A stretch of DNA of 64,000 nt from Chryseosolibacter sp964551035 (GCA_964551035.1 CAZKBK010000002.1:62001-126000), one strand, 5' to 3'; counted from the first letter of the stretch, positions 33,480 through 41,961 are shown. Numbers and translations are program-made. Notes: generated from the sequence alone by a model not told the origin.

Positions 33480-34304
33480 ATGACCATCGACAGCCATCAG
33501 CATTTTTGGAACTTTAATCCCACTGAGCACGCGTGGATCAACGATGAAATGAGCGCGCTTCGGCGAAGTTTCCTTCCGCCGGATATTGAGAAATTGTTTA
33601 AAACTCATGGCATTGACGGCTGCGTGACTGTCCAGGTCTCCCAACACCTCCGCGAGAACGACTGGATGCTTACGCTGGCTGCGGAGCACCCTTGCATCAA
33701 GGGCGTGGTCGGGTGGGTAGACCTCAAGGCCGGGGATCTCGAAACGCAACTCATACACTACCGGCAAAAGCCGATGATCAAGGCCTTCAGGCACATTGTT
33801 CAGGCGGAACCTTCAGGATTTATGCGCGACCCGCGCTTCGTGTCCGGCGTGCGGAGGATCGGTGATCAGGGCTATGCGTACGACCTGCTCATCTACCACC
33901 ACCAGCTTGCCGAGGCGCTTGCCTTTCTCAGGCAGGTCCCGGATACCCGGATCGTACTCGACCACATGGCCAAACCGGCAATCCGAAACGGTGACATCAA
34001 CGACTGGGCGAAACAAATTAAAGCCGCGGCAGCCTTGGACCATGTGCATTGCAAACTCTCGGGTATGGTCACGGAGGCCGATTGGCGGAAGTGGAGATAT
34101 GAGGATTTTGTACCCTATCTGGATCTCGTCTTCGAAGTGTTTGGGCCGCGCCGCGTAATGTATGGTTCCGATTGGCCGGTTTGCCTGCTCGCCGCAGCCT
34201 ATGAAACGCAACTTCGCATCATCGAACGATATGTTTCAACCCTCACCGAATCAGAAAGAGCGATGGTGATGGGCCAGAATGCGATGGATTTTTATCATCT
34301 TTAA
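33480..34304 (+). CDS. Amidohydrolase, probable L-fucono-1,5-lactonase
   Basis: 274 residues of the amidohydrolase_2 family. Metal and active-site motifs are IDSHQHFWNF (HxH) at the N-terminus, AFRHIVQ, VLDHMAKP and MYGSDWPVC (Asp). Lactonases of this type open sugar lactones such as L-fuconolactone or L-rhamnonolactone. Fucose mutarotase, FucP and two SDRs in the same operon make L-fuconolactone the likely substrate. It starts 24 bp after the FAH gene; 3 bp separate its stop from the next gene. Confidence 0.82.
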   Translation: MTIDSHQHFWNFNPTEHAWINDEMSALRRSFLPPDIEKLFKTHGIDGCVTVQVSQHLRENDWMLTLAAEHPCIKGVVGWVDLKAGDLETQLIHYRQKPMIKAFRHIVQAEPSGFMRDPRFVSGVRRIGDQGYAYDLLIYHHQLAEALAFLRQVPDTRIVLDHMAKPAIRNGDINDWAKQIKAAAALDHVHCKLSGMVTEADWRKWRYEDFVPYLDLVFEVFGPRRVMYGSDWPVCLLAAAYETQLRIIERYVSTLTESERAMVMGQNAMDFYHL

Positions 34305-34307
34305 TTA

Positions 34308-35081
34308 ATGGATCTTTACCTGAAGGACAAAGTCGTGATCGTGACCGGAGGCGCCAAAGGAATTGGCGAAGCGGTTTGCCGCACGTTGGTGGAAGAAGGC
34401 GCGATCCCCGTGATCGTCGACAAGGATGCGGTGGCCGGCACGGCGTTGAAATCGACCCTTGGCGGCAAAAGCGAATTCGTGGAAACGGACCTCGTTTCGC
34501 CCGAGGCGTGCCGCCGGGTGTTGTCGTTCACCGGAGAGAAGTTCGGAACCGTGGATGGGATCGTGAACAATGCGGGGGTCAATGATGGCGTCGGCATTCG
34601 CACCGGAGATCCGGAAAAATTCCTGCGGTCGTTGAACAGCAATGCGGGACACTACTATCACATGGTACATTTCGCCCTGCCGCAACTCAAAGCATCGAAA
34701 GGAGCGATCGTGAACGTGAGTTCCAAAACCGCGCTCACGGGCCAGGGCAATACGTCAGGATATGTCGCCGCGAAGGCGGCCATACTCGGGCTAACCCGCG
34801 AGTGGGCGGCGGAACTCTCCCGCGACGGCATTCGCGTCAATGCCATCGTCCCCGCCGAGGTCTCGACGCCGATGTACGAGTCGTGGCTGAAATCACAGGA
34901 GAACCCCGAGGAGGCGCGGCGGCGGATTTCCGCGCGAATACCCCTGGAACACCGAATGACAACGCCCGGGGAAGTGGCCGACGTGATTGTGTTTCTCTTG
35001 TCCCCACGCGCAAGTCACCTCACGGGGCAGTGGGTCCATGTGGATGGAGGGTACGTACACCTCGACCGCGCGCTTTCGTAA
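34308..35081 (+). CDS. SDR oxidoreductase, probable L-fucose dehydrogenase
   Basis: 257 residues from ATG 34308. It has TGGAKGIG, NNAGVND, catalytic Ser in VSSKTAL, Tyr and Lys in YVAAK, and C-terminal HLTGQWVHVDGGY. It is only distantly similar to the SDR at 31796, consistent with a different step. It would oxidise L-fucose to L-fuconolactone with NAD(P). The substrate is inferred from the operon. The fucP gene starts 17 bp downstream. Confidence 0.78.
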   Translation: MDLYLKDKVVIVTGGAKGIGEAVCRTLVEEGAIPVIVDKDAVAGTALKSTLGGKSEFVETDLVSPEACRRVLSFTGEKFGTVDGIVNNAGVNDGVGIRTGDPEKFLRSLNSNAGHYYHMVHFALPQLKASKGAIVNVSSKTALTGQGNTSGYVAAKAAILGLTREWAAELSRDGIRVNAIVPAEVSTPMYESWLKSQENPEEARRRISARIPLEHRMTTPGEVADVIVFLLSPRASHLTGQWVHVDGGYVHLDRALS

Positions 35082-35098
35082 AACTGAAATCATCCTTT

Positions 35099-36415
35099 AT
35101 GCCAAACACCGATACCGATACCCTGCCGAGATCGTCTACGCAACGTTCGTACCTCGGTCCGTTCATACTTGTGACGAGCCTGTTCTTTCTCTGGGGACTT
35201 GCGAATAGCCTGAACGGTACGCTCGTGAAACATTTTCAAACGGCGCTGAGCCTGAATCGCGCGCAGGCGGGAATTGTTGATTCAGCCTTCTACATTGGCT
35301 ATTTCGTCATGGCGCTTCCCGCGGCGTTTATGATGAACCGCATAGGTTATAAGAAAGGAATCCTGATCGGGCTGCTCCTTTACGCGGCCGGCGCACTCCT
35401 TTTCTTTCCGGCCGCCGAAGTGCGGGTTTATGGATTTTTCCTTTTTGCGCTTTTTGTCATTGCATGCGGCCTGGCGTTCCTGGAGACGGCCGCGAATCCT
35501 TATGTTACCGTCCTTGGCGATCCCGCGTCTGCGGAAAAAAGGATCAACTTTGCACAGTCCTTCAATGGGGTCAGCATCATTTTAGGGCCTGTCATTGGCA
35601 GCCTCTTCATTTTTTCCGACACGGAGTACACCAACGAAATGCTGGATGCGATGGTGCCGGCGCAGGCGGAAGCGATCCGCATTGCGGAAGCCGAATCGGT
35701 ACAGGGACCCTATCTCGTACTCGCCGCCGCCGTGTTGCTGGTGGCCATCTGCTTCGCATTTACCAGGATGCCGGAGATTGGTTCATCCGGGGAAAGGAAC
35801 GCCTCTTTTACCGGCATCGGAAGGCATCGCCACCTGTGGTTCGGTGTAGTTGCACAATTCTTTTACGTAGGTGCCCAGGTATCGATTTGGGCTTACTTCA
35901 TTGATTTGAAGGTTCACTTCGCGCGAACGGATCATCTTGCAATCGTTAACTGGCTCTATCGCGCTCATGACGCGATGACCCCCACGCAGATCGCGGGCTT
36001 CCATGCCTCCTTTGCGCTGGCGTTGTTCATGGTGGGCCGGTTTGTGGGTACGTCGCTGCTCACAAAGTTCGCCGCCAACAAGTTACTCAGCGTTTATGCA
36101 CTTGCCTCCGCGTTGCTTACGGTGACAGCGCTGCTTTCGTCCGGGTTGGCCGCGGTCGTCGCCATCAGCCTGGTGTATTTCTTCATGTCGATTATGTTTC
36201 CCACGATCTTCGCGCTTTCTATCAAGAATCTTGGTGACCAGGTGAAGATCGGTTCGGGCCTGGTGATCATGGCCATTGTGGGCGGCGCCGTACTGCCACC
36301 GTTGAGTGGATGGTTGTCACTGACAGGTGTGGAGAACGCGCTCTTTGTACCGCTGTTTTCATTCGTCGTCATCTGGTTCTTTGGCTTTTCAGGTTATAAA
36401 GTACGTGAAGCGTGA
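35099..36415 (+). CDS. fucP: L-fucose:H+ symporter (FucP-type MFS)
   Basis: 438 residues from ATG 35099; a longer frame back into the SDR gene is a shadow. There are about 12 membrane helices, with LGPFILVTSLFFLWGLANSLNGTLVKHF at helix 1, GIVDSAFYIGYFVMALPAAF at helix 2 and ACGLAFLETAANPYVTVLG at helix 4-5, the FucP/FHS subfamily signature. It imports L-fucose across the inner membrane with protons. The mutarotase gene overlaps the stop by 4 bp (GTGA). Other 6-deoxy sugars or hexoses are possible substrates. Confidence 0.88.
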   Translation: MPNTDTDTLPRSSTQRSYLGPFILVTSLFFLWGLANSLNGTLVKHFQTALSLNRAQAGIVDSAFYIGYFVMALPAAFMMNRIGYKKGILIGLLLYAAGALLFFPAAEVRVYGFFLFALFVIACGLAFLETAANPYVTVLGDPASAEKRINFAQSFNGVSIILGPVIGSLFIFSDTEYTNEMLDAMVPAQAEAIRIAEAESVQGPYLVLAAAVLLVAICFAFTRMPEIGSSGERNASFTGIGRHRHLWFGVVAQFFYVGAQVSIWAYFIDLKVHFARTDHLAIVNWLYRAHDAMTPTQIAGFHASFALALFMVGRFVGTSLLTKFAANKLLSVYALASALLTVTALLSSGLAAVVAISLVYFFMSIMFPTIFALSIKNLGDQVKIGSGLVIMAIVGGAVLPPLSGWLSLTGVENALFVPLFSFVVIWFFGFSGYKVREA

Positions 36416-36741
36416 AACGATACTGCCTGGCGCTGGATCTCAAAGATGATCAGAAACTGATCGCCGAATACGAAGCCCACCACCGCCGCGTGTGGCCAGA
36501 GGTCCTGGACAGCATCAAAGCGTCGGGAATTGTGCAAATGGAAATCTACCGTGTCGGCAACCGGTTGTTCATGGTCATGGACACCGTGGACGATTTTTCC
36601 TTTGAGCGAAAGTCCCTCCTCGACCACAACAACCCGAAGGTACTGGCATGGGAATCCCTGATGTGGAAGTATCAGCAATCTCTCCCGGTGGCGAAGCCTG
36701 GAGAAAAATGGGTGGTGATGGAAAAGATCTTTTCAATTTAG
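36412..36741 (+). CDS. L-fucose/L-rhamnose mutarotase
   Basis: 109 residues with a GTG start that overlaps the fucP stop. It belongs to the RhaM/DUF718 mutarotase family: RYCLALDLKDD, YEAHHRRVWPEVLDSI with the catalytic His, IYRVGNRLFMVMDT, and W near residue 80. It interconverts alpha and beta anomers of a 6-deoxy sugar so that the dehydrogenase receives the right form. FucP and the fucose-type enzymes upstream favour L-fucose as substrate. Last gene of the operon. Confidence 0.88.
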   Translation: MKRYCLALDLKDDQKLIAEYEAHHRRVWPEVLDSIKASGIVQMEIYRVGNRLFMVMDTVDDFSFERKSLLDHNNPKVLAWESLMWKYQQSLPVAKPGEKWVVMEKIFSI

Positions 36742-36788
36742 GGACATTGGGTACCGGGTGTTGGGCATTAGGCACGGGGTATTAGACT
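36742..36788. repeat. Intergenic degenerate GGGCATTAGGCA-type minisatellite
   Basis: Directly after the mutarotase stop the sequence runs through imperfect units (GGGACATTGGGTACC, GGGTGTTGGGCATTAGGCAC, GGGGTATTAG). It is the same sequence style as the complement of 20879-20938. No coding or hairpin structure is evident. Confidence 0.5.
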
Positions 36789-36864
36789 GAACCATTTGCC
36801 GAGTTTGTCAAGGCCTGTGCCATAAGGGGTTGGGAGTTTTTGACTTCCCATGTTACTATTTAAT

Positions 36865-36880
36865 TATACCGATCGGTATA
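36865..36880. promoter_or_regulatory. TetR operator palindrome
   Basis: TATACCGATCGGTATA is a perfect 16-bp palindrome 30 bp before the TetR start codon. ACCGATCGGT-type cores are typical of TetR-family operators. TATATTTT, a near match to the -7 element, overlaps its right edge, so binding should block transcription. It predicts autorepression of the tetR-fabF operon. Confidence 0.7.
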
Positions 36881-36910
36881 TTTTTATCAGATTTTATTTA
36901 CCTTTGGGCG

Positions 36911-37501
36911 GTGACAAAAGCGGAACGGACGCGGCAGTACATTGTTGAAAAGACTGCTCCCTTGTTCAACAGCAAGGGATTTGATGGCACGTCTTTAAAC
37001 GATCTCACGGAGGTGACGGGCCTGACGAAGGGCGCATTGTATGGAAATTTCGCCGACAAGGAAGAGATCGGCCGGGAGGCCTTCCGTTATGCGATCCGAA
37101 AAGTAAAGGCGATGGTGCGGGAGGAAGTTGGCCGAAGCGGCACGTTCAAAGGGCGGTTGACAGCGCTTCTCGAATTCTACGCGCGGTATGTGAACAAGCC
37201 GCCCATTCGCGGTGGATGCCCATTGCTGAATACCGCCATTGAAGCGGATGACCACCGTTTATCGATGCGCCGCATGGTGGGAAGAGAACTGGTCGCGACC
37301 GTCGACTTCATTGCCGACCTCATCACGCAGGGAGTCGCCGCCGGCGAATTCCGGCGCGACGTCGACGCTAAAAACCTTGCCTATACTTTTTTTTGTTGTG
37401 TCGAGGGCGCGATAATGTTTTCCAGGGTGGAGCGTTCCCAGGCGGCAATGGATATCGTGGTGAAGCACTGCAAAGAAATTCTTGACCAAATAAGTAAATA
37501 G
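36911..37501 (+). CDS. TetR/AcrR family transcriptional regulator
   Basis: 196 residues from GTG 36911 (VTKAERTRQYIVEKTAPLFN); a longer frame to 36830 would include the operator and is rejected. The N-terminal helix-turn-helix reads GTSLNDLTEVTGLTKGALYGNFADKEEI, a standard TetR_N domain. The C-terminal ligand domain (RGGCPLLNTAIEADD) resembles the group close to AcrR/YcdC-like regulators. fabF starts 6 bp downstream in the same operon, suggesting that an acyl compound or toxic lipid is the effector; this is inference. Confidence 0.9.
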   Translation: MTKAERTRQYIVEKTAPLFNSKGFDGTSLNDLTEVTGLTKGALYGNFADKEEIGREAFRYAIRKVKAMVREEVGRSGTFKGRLTALLEFYARYVNKPPIRGGCPLLNTAIEADDHRLSMRRMVGRELVATVDFIADLITQGVAAGEFRRDVDAKNLAYTFFCCVEGAIMFSRVERSQAAMDIVVKHCKEILDQISK

Positions 37502-37507
37502 ATCGTT

Positions 37508-38761
37508 ATGCAAATGAGACGGGTAGTGGTTACGGGCCTTGGCGCCATTACGCCCCTTGGGAACTCCGTGGGCGAATTCTGGAACAACCTTGTTGAGGGA
37601 AAAAGTGGCGCCGCGTCCATTACAAAGTTCGACGCCGCCAGGTTCAGGACAAAGTTCGCCTGTGAAGTGAAGAATTTCAACCCGCTCGATCATTTCGAGA
37701 AAGGGGAGGTCCGGAAACTGGACCCATTCGCGCAGTATGCGCTGGCCTCGACCGCCGAGGCCCTCCGTGATTCGGGCCTGATCCTGGAGCAGGTAGACAA
37801 GACCCGCGTGGGCGTGATCTGGGGCTCGGGGAACGGTGGCTTTCAAACTTTCCAGCAGGAAATCATGGAATTTGCGCGGGGAGATGGTACGCCGCGCATC
37901 AATCCCTATTTTATTCCCAAGGTCATTGTCGACATTGCCTCCGGCTGGATCTCGATCAAGTATGGTTTTATGGGGCCGAACTTTACAACGGTGTCGGCAT
38001 GTGCCACGTCGACGACGGCGATCATCGATGCCATGAACTATATACGCTGGAACAAGGCGGATATTTTTGTTACGGGAGGATCGGAGGCGGCCGTGAACGA
38101 AGCGGGGATCGGCGGCTTTGCGGCGATGAAAGCGCTGTCGACCCGCAACGACGACCCCGCATCCGCGTCGCGGCCGTTTGATGTCGACCGTGATGGTTTC
38201 GTGATGGGGGAAGGCGGCGGCGCGCTGATCCTCGAAGAATATGAACACGCGAAACGCCGCGGTGCCCGCATCTACGCGGAGGTCGCAGGAGGCGGCATGT
38301 CTGCAGATGCATATCACCTGACGGCGACTCATCCGCACGGCACGGGTGCTGGACTGGGTATGAAGTGGGCGCTTGAAGATGCCGGGCTGGGGTTCACCGA
38401 TGTAGACTATCTCAATCCCCACGCGACGTCCACGCCGCTGGGCGATGTCAGCGAAATGAAGGCCGTGCTGAATGTTTTTGGCGAACGGCCGGGCCACCTT
38501 CACATCAGTGCCACCAAATCCGCAACCGGGCACCTCCTCGGTGGTGCTGGCGCCGCCGAAGCCATCATTTGCATCAAAGCGATCGACGAGGGCGTAATTC
38601 CTCCCACCATTAACACGACCAGGATCGATCCGGATATGCCAACCGGTCTGAATATCGTCCTGGGCAAAAAGCTGAACAAGGCGGTGCGTGTGGCCATGAG
38701 CAACACGTTCGGGTTCGGGGGACACAATGCCACCGTGGTTTTCCGGAAAGTCGAAGATTAG
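37508..38761 (+). CDS. fabF: 3-oxoacyl-ACP synthase II (KAS II)
   Basis: 417 residues, full length. The Cys-His-His triad is visible: Cys165 in VSACATST, His305 in NPHATSTPLGD and His342 in KSATGHLLGGAGAAEA. The C-terminus FGFGGHNATVVFRK is canonical. It elongates acyl-ACP with malonyl-ACP in fatty acid synthesis. Genetic linkage to a TetR regulator rather than to acpP and fabH suggests a secondary, inducible copy, perhaps for a modified lipid. No other lipid genes adjoin it; the next gene is convergent 2 bp away. Confidence 0.92.
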   Translation: MQMRRVVVTGLGAITPLGNSVGEFWNNLVEGKSGAASITKFDAARFRTKFACEVKNFNPLDHFEKGEVRKLDPFAQYALASTAEALRDSGLILEQVDKTRVGVIWGSGNGGFQTFQQEIMEFARGDGTPRINPYFIPKVIVDIASGWISIKYGFMGPNFTTVSACATSTTAIIDAMNYIRWNKADIFVTGGSEAAVNEAGIGGFAAMKALSTRNDDPASASRPFDVDRDGFVMGEGGGALILEEYEHAKRRGARIYAEVAGGGMSADAYHLTATHPHGTGAGLGMKWALEDAGLGFTDVDYLNPHATSTPLGDVSEMKAVLNVFGERPGHLHISATKSATGHLLGGAGAAEAIICIKAIDEGVIPPTINTTRIDPDMPTGLNIVLGKKLNKAVRVAMSNTFGFGGHNATVVFRKVED

Positions 38762-38763
38762 AC

Positions 38764-39492
38764 TTACTGCGTTTTCTCAAGCAGCGCCCGGGCTTCGTCG
38801 CCGTAGGCAGCGCTGCCCGATGCCAGTTGATGCCACAAAGCCCGGGCTTGATCTTCATTGCCGGCCTTGAGGTGGCAAAGGCTCAGGTACCAGGTTGCTT
38901 CGTGGTCGTAGACGTCGGAAGTGACCAACACTTCGTTGAAAGCAGCGGTGGCGTCTTCAGTTCTTCCGAGTGCGAGTTGGGCGCTGCCCTGGAGCAAAAT
39001 GATCCCCGCCTCGCGGTTTTCCTGCAACAGGGTGTTGAAGCCGGTGATCGCTTTTTCGTATTCGTGAGCCTCATAGGCCTGGAATGCAATGGCTCGTTCG
39101 GATGGAGCCGTGGTGCCGCGGACAACGGGTTCGATCACGTTTGGATACGCCTCGAAATAGGCGGTGAAAAGTTCCCCGCGTGTCTCGCGCATGGGGTTCA
39201 TATAAAACCAGGCGACGACGAGGAGGGCAACGGAAGCCGCCGCGGCATAATAATACCAACGCCCGATGGATACGTTGCCGCTGAGTGTGCCTTCAAGGTC
39301 CCTCAGGTGGCGCAGGTTCGATTTTGCCGCTTCAAGCCTAATGGTATTTACCAACACCCTTTCCTGGTCGAACTTTGACTTCAGTTCGTGGTCCGAAGCG
39401 GTGCGGCGTCTGAGATCGTCAGCTTCCTGACCCGAAAGGTCATTTTCGAAGTATCTTTCAATGAGGTCGGTATCGTTGGGATGTATGCTCAT
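38764..39492 (-). CDS. Probable anti-sigma factor with TPR domain
   Basis: 242 residues. The N-terminal 70 residues (DLIERYFENDLSGQEADDLRRR) resemble the cytoplasmic anti-sigma segment of Bacteroidota regulators. One membrane helix follows at about 80-97 (YYYAAAASVALLVVAWFYM), then a periplasmic TPR-like part (AFQAYEAHEYEKAITGFNTLL). Its ATG overlaps the stop of the sigma gene by 4 bp, the usual sigma/anti-sigma arrangement. It probably holds the ECF sigma factor at the membrane until a periplasmic signal arrives; the signal is unknown. Confidence 0.78.
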   Translation of the reverse strand: MSIHPNDTDLIERYFENDLSGQEADDLRRRTASDHELKSKFDQERVLVNTIRLEAAKSNLRHLRDLEGTLSGNVSIGRWYYYAAAASVALLVVAWFYMNPMRETRGELFTAYFEAYPNVIEPVVRGTTAPSERAIAFQAYEAHEYEKAITGFNTLLQENREAGIILLQGSAQLALGRTEDATAAFNEVLVTSDVYDHEATWYLSLCHLKAGNEDQARALWHQLASGSAAYGDEARALLEKTQ

Positions 39493-40061
39493 GACAGCGA
39501 TGGGATGACGTTGTTTTTCAATTCGGATTCAAAGAGCTTGCGCAGCCGCGCCATGCATTTGCACTTTTGGTTTTTTGCCGTTTCAGGGTTCTTGTATTGC
39601 ATGGCAACGCTGATCTCCACCATGGACTTCCGTTGGTAATAGAACAACTCGATCAATTGACGACACGGTTCACCGAGTTTGTTGAGCGCGTCTTTGGCGC
39701 GTACCAGCAAATCCTCTTCGATCGGTTGATCAGGCGAGTCCGTCAGGTGATCCTGAAGCCTATGCTCCTGATCGATACGGGCTGTGCGGCTGGCTTTCCT
39801 CATGGTTTCAAGGGCGATGTTTTTTCCTATGCCAAAAAGGTACGTTTTCACGGAGCTTACCAGGTGTTGCAACTTTCCGGACTTGATATTATCATGAAAG
39901 ATCAGAATGGTGAGTTGGTAAATATCTTTTCCATCGTCGTCAGAACACTGGTATTCCTTCCTGATCCATTGCAAAAACTCCCGGCGATATTTTTGGTATA
40001 CCATGCCCAGTTCCGCTTGTCCTCCCGATCTGATTTCTTCAATAATTTCATTATCTGACAT
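39489..40061 (-). CDS. ECF-type RNA polymerase sigma factor
   Basis: 190 residues with sigma region 2 (YQKYRREFLQWIRKEYQCSDDDGKDIYQ, then TYLFGIGKNIALETMRK) and region 4 (LNKLGEPCRQLIELFYYQRKSMVEISVAMQY). The pattern matches sigma-70 family ECF factors of Bacteroidota. It is first in a two-gene operon with its likely anti-sigma factor. The upstream region (40062-40291) contains repeated GTAACC-type motifs that might be its own promoter element. Confidence 0.9.
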   Translation of the reverse strand: MSDNEIIEEIRSGGQAELGMVYQKYRREFLQWIRKEYQCSDDDGKDIYQLTILIFHDNIKSGKLQHLVSSVKTYLFGIGKNIALETMRKASRTARIDQEHRLQDHLTDSPDQPIEEDLLVRAKDALNKLGEPCRQLIELFYYQRKSMVEISVAMQYKNPETAKNQKCKCMARLRKLFESELKNNVIPSLS

Positions 40062-40094
40062 ACATGTCGGCCTTTATGCCTGTGGCGTGACGAA

Positions 40095-40244
40095 GTAACC
40101 CTTAAAACCCAGATTAAAATTTGCGCTGTATCAAACTGAGTTCAAGGTAACCAATTTACCTGAAAAAGGGGATGCGGGTGGGGGGTGGCTGTTGCGGCAA
40201 ACCGCAGAAAAAGATTTCGCCGGTTCACTGGGTTACTTTACCCC
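40095..40244. promoter_or_regulatory. Repeated GTAACC/GGTTAC motifs between ECF sigma and LuxR-type genes
   Basis: The 230-bp divergent region holds GTAACCC (40095-40101), AGGTAACCAATTTACCT with 6-bp arms (40145-40161) and GGGTTACTTTACCCC with mirrored ends (40230-40244). The recurrence of the same core in both orientations, between a sigma gene and a regulator gene, suggests protein-binding or sigma recognition sites. This is pattern-based only. Confidence 0.4.
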
Positions 40245-40291
40245 GCTGGCTACATGAAAAGCGAAAATGAACATGTAAACCCATTTTTGCC

Positions 40292-40519
40292 ATGAATCAC
40301 CTAACTGAAAAAGAAAAAGAAGTGCTGTTGCTGGTATCGTCAGGACTCACTACCAAGGAAATCGCGGAACGCATGAGCATTAGTTTCCACACCGTGGAAT
40401 CGCACCGCAAGAATCTCCTGAGGAAATGCCAGGCAAAAAATTCTGCGGAACTTGTACAGAAGAGTTTTCAGCACTCGCAAGCAATGATATCCGTTGCCGG
40501 CGAGCCGGTCATACAATAA
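40292..40519 (+). CDS. Stand-alone LuxR-type HTH protein (75 aa)
   Basis: Almost the whole protein is a LuxR/GerE helix-turn-helix: LTEKEKEVLLLVSSGLTTKEIAERMSISFHTVESHRKNLLRKCQAKNSAEL. There is no receiver or ligand-binding domain. The start ATG is directly at the HTH, so it is a natural single-domain form. It probably binds DNA as a dimer, possibly in the divergent region shared with the ECF sigma gene. A strong hairpin terminator follows. Confidence 0.85.
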   Translation: MNHLTEKEKEVLLLVSSGLTTKEIAERMSISFHTVESHRKNLLRKCQAKNSAELVQKSFQHSQAMISVAGEPVIQ

Positions 40520-40546
40520 TTTTTGGGTTTAGGTTAGTAAAAGTTT

Positions 40547-40576
40547 GGCCCCGCGGGGCCTCTCTTTTCTTTTTTG
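40547..40576 (+). terminator. Rho-independent terminator after the LuxR-type gene
   Basis: GGCCCCGCGGGGCC is a perfect 14-bp palindrome (40547-40560), followed by TCTCTTTTCTTTTTT. It ends the LuxR-type unit 28 bp after its stop. Confidence 0.7.
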
Positions 40577-40608
40577 TTTGCCGTGCGTTTTGCGGCTAAC
40601 CCAAACGC

Positions 40609-41961
40609 TCAGAAGCGCAGCGTAAAGACGGTACGGACTTCCGGTTCGGACACGACGGCCAACGTGCCGTTGTGCATCTGCATGATCTGGCGGGACAGAC
40701 TGAGGCCAATGCCGGAACCCGTGCGCTTGGTGGTATAGAAGGGTACGAAGATGTGTTCGAGCGCCTCCCTGATGATCCCTGGACCATTGTCGGAAACTTC
40801 GATGAGCACTGCGTTCTCTTCGTATCGTCCGGTCAATGTCAGTTTTGCGTCGGGCGTATCGGCGAGCGCTTCAATGGCGTTCTTGAGCAGGTTGATCAAC
40901 ACCTGTTCGATCATTTCGACATCCGCTTGAATGGTGAGGTACTCGGAGGCGCACGCGAAGTGGAAATCGACTCGGGTCTTTTTAAGCTCCGGCTTCATCA
41001 ACTGGGCTACTTTTTCGAGCAGGTCTTTTAGCCGAACCGTTGACATCTTCGGCTTGGGCAGGGATGTATACTCGCGATACGCATCGATGAATTTGATGAG
41101 ACCTTTGCTCCGGTTCTCGATCGTCGTTAACCCTTCCCTGAGGTCCTCGGCGCCTTCTTCCTTGAGTTCGAAATGGTTGTTCACCCGTTGCAGGTCGTGA
41201 TCGAGGATTTCGCGCAGCGTGGAGGTGAGCGACGAAATCGGCGTAATCGAATTCATGATCTCGTGTCGCAACACCCGGGTCAGATTCTGCCAGGCCTCGA
41301 GTTCCTGCTTCTGCAATTCCGGCTGAATATTCTGTAGTGTGACCAACCTTACGTCAACCCCGCGAATGCGCAACTCGGTGGACTGAATCGTAAGATACAG
41401 GTCGTTGCCCGCTTTGTAGAGTTCGCTTTTGCCAGCGGCAACGCTGTTGATGGCGTGATATAGCCGGGGATTGATCTGTACCAGTTCCTTGATGTTCTTG
41501 ATCGAGGTGATGCCCATGAAGCGCCTCGCATTGGTGTTGATCAGTTGCACATTTCCATCGGTATCGAATGAAAGGATACCCGTTCTCACCTGCTGCACAA
41601 CCGAATTCAGGTACTGCCAGTGTTCTTCCTTTTCTGAACGCGCTTTCCGGAACGCTTCGAGTACTTCATTAAAGGCCAGGTTAAGGTCCTTGAAGCTCTT
41701 GCCGAGTTTATTGTCGGATGTGAAGCCCGAGATAAAGTCCGAGTAGCGTACCGATTCCAGGAAACGCGTAAGTTTTCGGTTGGTCTGGCTAACAAACCGG
41801 AATATCTCCACAAGCTGAGCGATAATGATGACCAGCGTGAGCGCGGCCGCAAACAGCATGTTGGGTCTACCCACCATGTAGGTGAAAAGGGCCATGGTCA
41901 GGCCGAGAAAAATCACCCGAATGACGACACGTGCGCGGAAATCGTTAAATCCGATCTTCAA
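40609..41961 (-). CDS. NtrB/NtrY-like sensor histidine kinase
   Basis: 450 residues with two N-terminal membrane helices (about 13-50), a HAMP-like linker, a PAS-like domain (LNSVVQQVRTGILSFDTDG), the H-box LRHEIMNSITPISSL, and the ATPase domain (INLLKNAIEAL, VSDNGPGI, TTKRTGSGIGLSLSRQIM). It lies 94 bp downstream of the sigma-54 response regulator on the same strand and is its likely partner. No large periplasmic sensor domain is present, so the signal is probably sensed in the membrane or cytoplasm. Confidence 0.9.
   Translation of the reverse strand: MKIGFNDFRARVVIRVIFLGLTMALFTYMVGRPNMLFAAALTLVIIIAQLVEIFRFVSQTNRKLTRFLESVRYSDFISGFTSDNKLGKSFKDLNLAFNEVLEAFRKARSEKEEHWQYLNSVVQQVRTGILSFDTDGNVQLINTNARRFMGITSIKNIKELVQINPRLYHAINSVAAGKSELYKAGNDLYLTIQSTELRIRGVDVRLVTLQNIQPELQKQELEAWQNLTRVLRHEIMNSITPISSLTSTLREILDHDLQRVNNHFELKEEGAEDLREGLTTIENRSKGLIKFIDAYREYTSLPKPKMSTVRLKDLLEKVAQLMKPELKKTRVDFHFACASEYLTIQADVEMIEQVLINLLKNAIEALADTPDAKLTLTGRYEENAVLIEVSDNGPGIIREALEHIFVPFYTTKRTGSGIGLSLSRQIMQMHNGTLAVVSEPEVRTVFTLRF

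Noticed and set aside
37259..38725. 488-codon minus-strand frame opposite fabF
   Set aside because: Antisense shadow of fabF, whose catalytic triad and full length are intact on the plus strand.
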